Source: Pseudomonadota bacterium (GTDB lineage Bacteria; Myxococcota; Polyangia; GCA-2747355; JACKDQ01). Taken from it: DNA of 14,177 nt. Each line of letters begins with the position of its first letter. The stretch's first letter is position 1. A program made the translations under genes and the position numbers. Positions 1 to 5,908 of this stretch are shown here, in pieces. The DNA lies in the NCBI GenBank assembly GCA_030591195.1, contig JAUVBO010000010.1, positions 1 through 14,177 on the forward strand, in the 5' to 3' direction. The notes under the pieces are model-generated. The model was given only the letters and a program-made list of their open reading frames with translations. It did not search any database and was not told the origin of the DNA.

Positions 1-76
1 CGCTCAGCGCCAGCAGCAGGCCGGTGGCAAGCCAGCGGTCCGCGCTGCGCCCGCGGTTGACCAGTCGTCCGCTCAC
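1..76 (-). CDS. Start of a gene cut by the window edge; probable membrane or exported protein
   Basis: Only the first 25 codons are visible. They read from a GTG start (complement of 74-76): a short basic head, MSGRLVNRGRSADRW, then a hydrophobic stretch, LATGLLLALS. That looks like the start of a signal peptide or membrane helix. The start is well supported. GGAGG (complement of 84-88) lies 7 bases upstream, and the GTG overlaps the TGA of the preceding gene as GTGA, a usual arrangement for translational coupling. It is the third gene of a unit headed by the PrsW-like gene. Its function cannot be told from this fragment. Confidence 0.6.
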   Translation of the reverse strand, partial: MSGRLVNRGRSADRWLATGLLLALS

Positions 77-723
77 TGGCCTACCTCCGGCTTCAGCGAG
101 GAGAGCACCCGGTCGATCAGCCCGGGCTGCTGGCGGGCTAAGGCCTGGGAGAGCTCGACCGTCACCCGCCGTAGCCTCGTCCCGTCGATGATCCCGACCG
201 TCGCCGCCCGGATCACTACCGGCACGTCGGTGACACCCGGATGATCGTTGCTCGCCGACGGGTTGACCGCGTGGGCGTAGTCGATCCGCACCGCGCCCTT
301 GCCACCGATCGTCAGCTGCCGGCGGGCCGCGCCGTGAAAGAGCACCAACGACCGTCGCAGCTCGAGCTGGAGGAAGTCCTCCAGCGCCAGCGCCTCGCGA
401 ACCTCCCGCGGCAGGTGCTCGTCGACGACCGTGATCCGGGGAAGGAACGCCTCGCGGCCGCTGGCCAGCAGGCCCGAGACCAGCGCCTGGCCCGGGCCCA
501 GCTCGGCGCCCTTGCGCCCCTCGGCCACCGACCAGCCCCGGGGGTGCTCGAGCTGGACCCCGTGCCCACGGTAGGTCGCCGTCCGCTCGACGTGCTGCGC
601 ACGCACCGCCCAGCCGCCGAGCAGCAGCAGGCCGGCCACGGCGAGCACCAGCATGTCCCCCCTGAGGATCACCGACCCGATGCCGGGTTCGTCGCGTGTT
701 GAGTGCTTGCGCTCGACGGTCAT
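73..723 (-). CDS. Single-pass membrane protein, 216 aa, unknown function
   Basis: I do not recognise a named gene. The protein has a charged head of about 22 residues, one hydrophobic helix (about 23-41, LVLAVAGLLLLGGWAV) and a soluble domain of about 170 residues. That domain opens with GVQLEHPRGWSV (about 55-66). The pattern resembles the opening strand and turn of small PsbP/DcrB-like domains ('y-x-HP-x-GW'), but this is only a resemblance. The rest alternates predicted strands and helices and ends with a helix carrying LIDRVLSSLKPE, as is common in such domains. There is no cysteine. The ATG overlaps the stop of the PrsW-like gene as ATGA, behind a G/A-rich tract (AAGGGGGAGGG) that runs up to the start codon. 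The two are therefore probably translated together. The domain is probably outside the cytoplasmic membrane, with topology inferred from the single helix. Confidence 0.75.
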   Translation of the reverse strand: MTVERKHSTRDEPGIGSVILRGDMLVLAVAGLLLLGGWAVRAQHVERTATYRGHGVQLEHPRGWSVAEGRKGAELGPGQALVSGLLASGREAFLPRITVVDEHLPREVREALALEDFLQLELRRSLVLFHGAARRQLTIGGKGAVRIDYAHAVNPSASNDHPGVTDVPVVIRAATVGIIDGTRLRRVTVELSQALARQQPGLIDRVLSSLKPEVGQ

Positions 724-1568
724 CCCTCCCCCTTCGTGGTCGCTTCCGCCGTGGCCGACTGGGCGAGGCTACGACGCACCAACCAGGTGATGCCGCCGAA
801 GACCATCGCCGCGAAGCCAGCGCCGAGGGCCAGGCTGCGCCAGGGCGACAGATCGAAGCCAGACCGGATCACCGGCTGGAGCAGGTAGAAGGCCCCGTTG
901 AGCGCCACCGCGACGAGCAGGCCGAGGACGAGGATCCCCTGGCCGCCGCCCTCGCGGAACTTCGCCTGGCCGAGGGCGTAGCCCACCGCCCCCGAGAAGC
1001 AGGCGTGGGAGAGGGTCGTGATCGTCGCGTCGATCGCGCCGACCGTCGGCAGGACGCCGGAGACGACGAACTTGAAGTTCAACGCGGTGGCGAAGCCGAT
1101 GCCCGCCGCCGTGCAGTAGACGATGCCGTCGACCGGCTCGTCGAACTCGTCGGAGAGGTAGACGGTGTAGCGGACGACGAGGTACTTGCTCAGCTCCTGG
1201 GAGATCCCGACGACGAGGAACGCCGCCGCCACGTGGGCGCCGCTGAAGCGCTCGAGGGTCGCCCAGCGATCGAGGGTGAAGACGCCGTCGATCAGCCACC
1301 CGGCCAGCGGGGCCGCGACGAGCGCGCCGAGCAAGAAGGTGAAGACCACGTAGTGGGTCGGCTCGGGCTCGTAGCGGTCCTGCAGATAGAAGTAGACCAA
1401 CCAGAGCACCGATGGCACCAGCACCAGCACCAGCGCCGGGAGCCACCCCACCGGCTGCGCTCCGATCCCGAGGACCCGCTGCATCGCCCACACCACTCCG
1501 ACATAGAGCGGCAGGCCCAGCAGCAGGAAGATCTGGGATCGGAGGATCCCTGCCCGTCGTGACGGCAC
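720..1568 (-). CDS. PrsW-family intramembrane protease homologue with altered active-site motifs
   Basis: This polytopic membrane protein of 282 residues has about eight hydrophobic segments. It matches the PrsW/CPBP-like family through DRYEPEPTHYVVFTFLLGAL (about 65-84), GISQELSKYLVV (121-132), DEFDEPVDGIVY (140-151), GIGFATALNF (156-165) and HACFSGAVGYALG (188-200). Family members cut anti-sigma factors or other membrane proteins, using EExxK, FxxxE and a conserved His. Here EExxK reads QELSK (124-128), and FxxxE reads FATAL (159-163), with Leu where the Glu of the usual FAxxEN belongs. His188 remains. Catalysis may be lost or altered. The GTG start is preceded by AAGGAGG at 5 bases, a near-perfect ribosome binding site. 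The gene heads a coupled operon with two small membrane proteins and diverges from the ttcA-like gene. Family assignment is firm; activity is uncertain. Confidence 0.87.
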   Translation of the reverse strand: MPSRRAGILRSQIFLLLGLPLYVGVVWAMQRVLGIGAQPVGWLPALVLVLVPSVLWLVYFYLQDRYEPEPTHYVVFTFLLGALVAAPLAGWLIDGVFTLDRWATLERFSGAHVAAAFLVVGISQELSKYLVVRYTVYLSDEFDEPVDGIVYCTAAGIGFATALNFKFVVSGVLPTVGAIDATITTLSHACFSGAVGYALGQAKFREGGGQGILVLGLLVAVALNGAFYLLQPVIRSGFDLSPWRSLALGAGFAAMVFGGITWLVRRSLAQSATAEATTKGEG

Positions 1569-1711
1569 GTTGCCCTCCTTGGACCGATTTCTCGCGTCTC
1601 TTGGGTATCTCTGGTCGACGTGGGTCCAGTCTCGACTATTCTACGGACGGATTTTCTTCGATCTTGGTTGATTGTGAAAGGGCTTCCGCTCGACAGACCC
1701 GGAGGAGATGC
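1569..1711. promoter_or_regulatory. Divergent spacer between the prsW-like and ttcA-like genes
   Basis: This 143-base spacer must hold the start signals of both flanking genes. Its middle (about 1635-1680) is clearly richer in A/T than the surroundings. On the minus strand TAGAAT (complement of 1638-1643) is a 5/6 match to a -10 box for the prsW-like gene, but I see no good -35 box at 16-18 bases. On the plus strand GGAGGA (1701-1706) is the ribosome binding site of the ttcA-like gene. I see no clear operator or riboswitch. Confidence 0.35.
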
Positions 1712-2476
1712 TTGACCGGCTCGCCGACAGACAAGCTCGAGCGCCGGCTGCTTCGCAACATCGGCGAGGCCATCGGCGCGTTCTCCTTGATCGAGGAGAG
1801 CGACCGGATCCTCGTCGCGGTCTCCGGCGGCAAGGACTCCTATACGCTGCTCCACTTGCTGCTGCGCCTGCAGCGCCGGGCGCCGGTGCGCTTCGAGCTC
1901 GCGGCGGCCAACGTCGACCCGGGGTGGCCCGGCTACCGCAAGGACGAGATCGAGCGCCACGTGGAGGGGCTAGGCGTGCCGATGCACATGGTCGAGGCGC
2001 CGATCGGGCGCCTCGCCGCCGAGAAGCTCGGCCCGGGCCAGGCGGCCTGCCCACTCTGCTCGCGGATGCGCCGCGGAGTGCTCTACACCCTTTGCCAGGG
2101 CGAGGGCTACAACAAGCTCGCCCTCGGTCACCACCTCGACGACGCGATCGAGACGCTGCTGCTGAACACCTTCTTCTCCGGGGCGCTGCGCTCGATGCCG
2201 CCGCGGCTGACGCGTGACGAGCCCCCGGAGGTGATCCGCCCGCTCTGCTACGCGCTCGAGCGCGACGTCGCCGCCTACGCCGCGGCCCGCGACTTCCCGG
2301 TGGTGCCCTGCGCCAGCGCCCGCTGCGGGGACGAGGACCAGCAGCGCCAGGTGCTCAAGCGCTGGCTGACGGAGATGGAGCGAGCCCACCCCCAGATCAA
2401 GCACAACGCCCGCCGCGCCCTGTCCAACGTCGACGCCCGCTTCCTCTACATCCCGCGGTCGGGGTCGGAAGGCTAG
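1712..2476 (+). CDS. ttcA: tRNA 2-thiocytidine(32) synthetase-like PP-loop protein (TtcA family)
   Basis: TtcA adenylates C32 of certain tRNAs and replaces its oxygen with sulfur, using an iron-sulfur cluster; it acts in the cytosol. The protein is 254 residues, shorter than E. coli TtcA (about 311) but with all the landmarks: KLERRLLRNIGEAIGAFSLI at the start, the PP-loop SGGKDS (38-43), the C-P-L-C pair (Cys113, Cys116), NKLALGHHLDDAIETLLLN (134-152), and a third cysteine site in PCASARCGDE (Cys200/Cys205). In TtcA, two cysteines of a CxxC and one later cysteine hold the cluster. I chose the TTG at 1712 because GGAGGA lies 5 bases upstream and family homology begins right after it. An out-of-frame ATG at 1708 is too close to that site. 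Other PP-loop thiolases (TilS, TtuA-like) are less likely given the Cys pattern. The stop codon overlaps that of the convergent gene. Confidence 0.87.
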   Translation: MTGSPTDKLERRLLRNIGEAIGAFSLIEESDRILVAVSGGKDSYTLLHLLLRLQRRAPVRFELAAANVDPGWPGYRKDEIERHVEGLGVPMHMVEAPIGRLAAEKLGPGQAACPLCSRMRRGVLYTLCQGEGYNKLALGHHLDDAIETLLLNTFFSGALRSMPPRLTRDEPPEVIRPLCYALERDVAAYAAARDFPVVPCASARCGDEDQQRQVLKRWLTEMERAHPQIKHNARRALSNVDARFLYIPRSGSEG

Positions 2477-3450
2477 GGCTGCTCGAGAGCAGGCTTGCAG
2501 ACGCTCTGGGGCTCGTAGTCCTCGTCGCCAAAGCGTGAGACGTCCTCCTCGAAGGCCTGCCCCGCGGCGCACTGGTCGGCTTTCTCGGCGCGGTTGACGC
2601 AGTAGCCGCTGGTCTCGTCGCTCAGGTCGGCGATGCAGAAGCTCATCGCCCGGCCGATACGATCGGGACAGGTGCGGCTGCAGCGCTTGGTGCACAGCCC
2701 GTCGGCGGCGGTCGCCGACGACTTGCGGCAGGCGTGTCCAGCGCCGAGTCCACGGCAGTCGTGGTCCTCGCTGCAGGTGTCCATGATCCAGCCGCCGTAG
2801 TAGGCCTCCTGCTCGGCCGCCGGGCCGAAGCCGTCCTTGGTCAGGATCAGCGGCACCGCGGTCTGGTGCTTGATCTGGGCGTAGAGCTCGCGGATGTCGA
2901 AGGAGGCCATGCGGATGCAGCCGTGGGAGACATAGCCCGGGTTGAGCGTGCCGCCGTTGGCGTCCCAGTAGCGGTCGATCGGCCCGTGGATCGCGTAGTA
3001 GCCGCGGAAGGGCATCCAGGGCAGACCGGCGTAGTACGCCGCGGTGTCGTCGCTGTGCGGGTCGGCCCAGACCCGCGTCCGACAGCCAGCCTCGGGGGCC
3101 TGCGGCTTGACAGTGAAGCGCTTGGTGCCGGCAAAGATCACCGGCTCCCAGGAGCGTGAGACGCCGTTCTTCAGCACGCCGACGCCGGCCCGGTAGTGCC
3201 TGACCTCGCCAGTGTCGAGGTCGCGTAGGCGGACCATCGGCGGGTCGGCGATCGAGATCGTGATCTCGGGGCTCGACATCGGCTCCGCCTCGACGGGCGG
3301 CTTGCAGGTGTAGGGGCCCTCGGCCTTGCCGCCGGGCCCGGGCGCCACGTAGGGCATCGTCGAGTCGGGCACGTCGCCGCAGCCGACCGCCAGGGCGCAG
3401 GCCCCGGCCAGCAAGACGAGGAATCGCCCCGCCCGAACGTTCTGGTTCAT
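2473..3450 (-). CDS. Lipoprotein L,D-transpeptidase (YkuD domain) with a Cys-rich C-terminal extension
   Basis: The protein of 325 residues carries a lipoprotein signal peptide ending LAVGC (acylated Cys24). A YkuD catalytic domain follows (about 60-205) with the signature AIHGPIDRYW (His155) and SHGCIRM (176-182, nucleophile Cys179, Arg181). Such enzymes make 3-3 peptidoglycan cross-links or attach proteins to the wall from the periplasmic side. Beyond the domain, about 100 residues contain ten cysteines in short, Asp/Gly-rich spacings (such as DTCSEDHDCRG), looking like a disulfide-bonded module. I do not recognise that module as a known family. A TTG lies directly before the ATG, but AAGGGAG sits about 7 bases from the ATG, so I use the ATG at 3450. 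The gene diverges from the phosphoesterase and converges on ttcA. Confidence 0.88.
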   Translation of the reverse strand: MNQNVRAGRFLVLLAGACALAVGCGDVPDSTMPYVAPGPGGKAEGPYTCKPPVEAEPMSSPEITISIADPPMVRLRDLDTGEVRHYRAGVGVLKNGVSRSWEPVIFAGTKRFTVKPQAPEAGCRTRVWADPHSDDTAAYYAGLPWMPFRGYYAIHGPIDRYWDANGGTLNPGYVSHGCIRMASFDIRELYAQIKHQTAVPLILTKDGFGPAAEQEAYYGGWIMDTCSEDHDCRGLGAGHACRKSSATAADGLCTKRCSRTCPDRIGRAMSFCIADLSDETSGYCVNRAEKADQCAAGQAFEEDVSRFGDEDYEPQSVCKPALEQP

Positions 3451-3640
3451 CAAAGCACTCCCTTCTGAACCGCTGGCTCAGCACGCGCCCGGTATGCCCG
3501 ACCAAGGTTCGTATGCACGACGAGCGCCAAGAGCAACCCATAGTGAAGACAGACACTTGCCGCCGCCGCCGGGAGTCCTGGGTGGCCACAGCGACCTGCA
3601 TCTTTCGAAAATCACTTGCCGGTTGCTACACTTCGGCAGC
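3451..3640. promoter_or_regulatory. Divergent spacer between the L,D-transpeptidase and phosphoesterase genes
   Basis: This 190-base spacer must drive both flanking genes. For the transpeptidase, AAGGGAG on the minus strand near 3460-3467 is the ribosome binding site. For the phosphoesterase, GCTACACT (3625-3632) is a good -10 element (TACACT, 4/6, with an upstream GC). The TTTCGA/TTCGAA around 3603-3609 is only a weak -35. Distances suggest transcription starts at or next to the ATG at 3641 (see findings). Open frames crossing the spacer lack family features and are not called. Confidence 0.4.
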
Positions 3641-3641
3641 A
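3603..3641 (+). promoter_or_regulatory. Possible promoter for a leaderless phosphoesterase-transferase mRNA
   Basis: The -10-like TACACT occupies 3627-3632, preceded by GC, and the ATG begins at 3641, only 8 bases later. A start point 6-8 bases after the -10 would fall at the ATG. No Shine-Dalgarno sequence is visible between them (CTTCGGCAGC), which agrees with leaderless initiation. The -35 region (TTTCGA or TTCGAA) is poor. Confidence 0.35.
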
Positions 3642-4462
3642 TGCGCCTGCTCGCGATCAGCGATCTCCACCTCGACCATGCCGAGAACCGCGAGGCCATC
3701 GAGGCGATCGGTGACCACCCGGATGACTGGCTGCTCCTGGCCGGCGACGTCAGCCACGACCCGCAGGATCTGGTCTGGTGCCTCGACCGGCTCGTCGACC
3801 GTTTTGCCCGCGTGGCGTGGGTGCCCGGCAACCATGATCTGTGGACCTTCCGCGGCGATGCACGACCGGATCTGCTCGGCCAGGACCGCTACCAGCACCT
3901 GGTCGAGATCTGTCGTCAGCGCTCCGTGTTGACCCCTGAGGACCCCTACGCCGAGCTGGCGATCGAGGGCCAGGCGTACGTGGTCGCTCCGCTGTTCCTG
4001 CTCTACGACTACAGCTTCCGGCCGCCGGAGGTCCCGGCGAGCGAGGCCGTGCGCTGGGCCCGCGCCGACGGGGTCCTCTGCTCTGACGAGTTCTACCTCA
4101 GCCCGGCGCCACACCGCTCACGGGCCGACTGGTGTGCTGCCCGCTGCGAGCTCACCGCGGCCCGCCTCGGCGAAGTGCCGGCGCGCGTCCGGATGGTGCT
4201 GGTCAATCACTTCCCGCTCCGCCACGACCTGATCCGGATCCGCATCCCGCGGTTCTCGATCTGGTGCGGGACCCGCCTCACGGAGGACTGGCACCGGCGG
4301 TTCAACGTCGAGGCGGTGGTCAGCGGGCACCTCCACGTGCCGTCGACCCGCTGGCGCGACGGCGTGCGGTTCGAGGAGGTCTCCCTCGGCTACCCCGCCC
4401 AGTGGGACCGGCAGCGCGGCATCGGCAGCTACCTGCGACAGATCCTGCCGGAGCGCCGATGA
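3641..4462 (+). CDS. Calcineurin-like metallophosphoesterase, PptH-like
   Basis: The protein of 273 residues has the full metallophosphoesterase motif set: SDLHLD (Asp8, His10), AGDVSHD (Asp36), GNHDL (63-67), VNHFP (His190) and SGHLHVPS (His230, His232). Family-specific stretches such as LTPEDPYAE, PLFLLYDYSFRP, WCGTRLTEDWHRRF and GVRFEEVSLGYP match, from memory, the actinobacterial phosphoesterases encoded beside phosphopantetheinyl transferases. The characterised member, M. tuberculosis PptH (Rv2795c), strips phosphopantetheine from holo-carrier proteins and opposes PptT. The stop overlaps the start of the transferase gene here as ATGA, supporting the same pairing. The ATG at 3641 fits the family N-terminus (MRLLAISDLH) but has no visible ribosome binding site, suggesting a leaderless message. 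Phosphoesterase membership is certain; the carrier-protein hydrolase role is inferred from motifs and context. Confidence 0.87.
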   Translation: MRLLAISDLHLDHAENREAIEAIGDHPDDWLLLAGDVSHDPQDLVWCLDRLVDRFARVAWVPGNHDLWTFRGDARPDLLGQDRYQHLVEICRQRSVLTPEDPYAELAIEGQAYVVAPLFLLYDYSFRPPEVPASEAVRWARADGVLCSDEFYLSPAPHRSRADWCAARCELTAARLGEVPARVRMVLVNHFPLRHDLIRIRIPRFSIWCGTRLTEDWHRRFNVEAVVSGHLHVPSTRWRDGVRFEEVSLGYPAQWDRQRGIGSYLRQILPERR

Positions 4463-5214
4463 GCGAGCGCGCGACCCTCGACCCGCGACACGCGGACCTC
4501 TGGTACGTCTACCCGGAGCGGGTGGCCGCCGAGCCGTCCCTGCTCGAGTCCTACCGGCGACTGCTCACCGACGACGAGCTGCGCCGGATGCACCGCTACG
4601 TGTTCGAGCGCGATCGGCTGACCCAGCTCGTCGCCCGGGTGCTGGTCCGTACCACCCTCTCGCGCTACGCCCCGGCCGTCTCACCCGCGGAGTGGGTCTT
4701 CGCCACGGGCGACCACGGCCAGCCAGTCCTCAGCGCTCCGGCGGCGGCGCCGACGATCCGGTTCAACCTGACCCACACGGACGGCCTGGTCGCGCTGCTG
4801 GTCAGCTGCGAGCGCGAGGTGGGCCTCGACGCCGAGGACGCGACGCGGGTGGGCCAGCACCTCGACCATCCGGAGCACTTCTTCGCCCCCACCGAGCTCG
4901 CCGGGATCAGCCAGCTCGAGGGCCCAGCCTGCCAGCGCCGGTTCTACGAGCTGTGGACGCTGAAGGAGGCCTACCTCAAGGCCCGCGGTCTCGGGCTCGC
5001 CCTGCCCCTCGACCGCTTCGCGCTGACCATCGGCGACGACCCGAGCGCCGGCCTCGCCATCGCCTTCGCTCCCCCGATCGACGATGACCCGAGTCGTTGG
5101 CAGCTCTGGCAGCAGCGGCTCGGCGAACGTCATCAGCTCGCGGCGGTCATCGATCGCGGTCAGGCGGCTGACGATCTTGCGATCGACCTGCGAGAGGTCG
5201 TCCCGCGAGCCTGA
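4459..5214 (+). CDS. Sfp-type 4'-phosphopantetheinyl transferase
   Basis: The enzyme moves 4'-phosphopantetheine from coenzyme A to a Ser of acyl, peptidyl or aryl carrier proteins, making them active. The protein is 251 residues, the usual size for the Sfp/HetI class. The three motifs are present: FNLTHTDGLVALLVS (102-116), VGLDAED (121-127, with metal-binding Asp124 and Glu126) and FYELWTLKEAYLKARGLGLA (162-181, with Trp166, Lys169, Glu170, Lys174). The ATG overlaps the phosphoesterase stop (ATGA), with GGAG 5-6 bases upstream. The Sfp class usually serves polyketide, nonribosomal peptide or similar carrier proteins, but none is encoded in this window, so the client is unknown. It ends 19 bases from the stop of the convergent secreted-protein gene, with no visible terminator. 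Confidence 0.93.
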   Translation: MSERATLDPRHADLWYVYPERVAAEPSLLESYRRLLTDDELRRMHRYVFERDRLTQLVARVLVRTTLSRYAPAVSPAEWVFATGDHGQPVLSAPAAAPTIRFNLTHTDGLVALLVSCEREVGLDAEDATRVGQHLDHPEHFFAPTELAGISQLEGPACQRRFYELWTLKEAYLKARGLGLALPLDRFALTIGDDPSAGLAIAFAPPIDDDPSRWQLWQQRLGERHQLAAVIDRGQAADDLAIDLREVVPRA

Positions 5215-5233
5215 CAGCGGGCCTGGGTCGGGT

Positions 5234-5908
5234 CTAACGGCTGATGTCGAGGGTGAAGCGCCGGCGCTTGAAGGTCTGCTCGCCGAGCACCTTGACCGTG
5301 CCCGAGTTTCGTCCCTTGGGCAGGTAGATCCGGTCGAGCGGCACGTCGACGATCATCACCGCCTGCTTGACGGTGAAGTCCTTGGTCGGCACCGCGTAGC
5401 GCCGGCCGCTCGACGAGGTCAGGTCAGCGGAGACCTCGAACCGGGCGGCCTTGTTGACGTGCTCCTTGCCGAAGGAGATCCGCAGCCAGAGCTTGCAGCC
5501 GCGCATCTGCTTGCAGCCGGCGCCGAGCCGCGCCTTGGCGAAGCTCAGCTCCTGCGAGCCGACCACCGCGTCGATGCGGAAACCGCTGCGCGGCGGCGCC
5601 GGGTAGCTCGACTTGCGCCCCGGCTCCTTGCGCACGCCGAAGCGGGTCATCAGCACCCGCCACTGGTCCTGCAACGCCATCAGCCGGCTGCGGTACCAGC
5701 CGGTCTCGACCTGGTAGCGAAAGAGCCACTGCACATCGGAGTCGATCGACTTCGACAGCTTCTGCGCCGCGGCCTCGAGCTCGGCGAGTTGCTGCTTCGG
5801 CGCACGCCGGGCGTCGGCGCCACCGGCCACCAGCAACAACGTCAGGCCCACGCCGGAGCTGATGGCGAGCCGCTTGATCCGCTCGGATACGATCATCGTC
5901 GTCGTCAT
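5234..5908 (-). CDS. Secreted protein of unknown family, 224 aa (last gene of the kinase unit)
   Basis: I do not recognise this family. The protein starts with a signal peptide: a basic head, ISSGVGLTLLLVAGG, and a likely signal peptidase I site after AGGADA (about 33). A helical, aromatic-containing region follows (about 35-92, including DVQWLFRYQVETGWYRSRL). Then comes a probable beta-rich domain (about 108-224) with a cysteine pair (Cys132 and Cys138, GCKQMRGC) that could form a disulfide. It is very basic. The ATG overlaps the stop of the gene before it (ATGA), and GGAGGTGA lies 7 bases upstream, so it is almost certainly expressed with that gene and with the kinase. A second in-frame ATG four codons later is possible. 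It is probably periplasmic or exported. Confidence 0.78.
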   Translation of the reverse strand: MTTTMIVSERIKRLAISSGVGLTLLLVAGGADARRAPKQQLAELEAAAQKLSKSIDSDVQWLFRYQVETGWYRSRLMALQDQWRVLMTRFGVRKEPGRKSSYPAPPRSGFRIDAVVGSQELSFAKARLGAGCKQMRGCKLWLRISFGKEHVNKAARFEVSADLTSSSGRRYAVPTKDFTVKQAVMIVDVPLDRIYLPKGRNSGTVKVLGEQTFKRRRFTLDISR

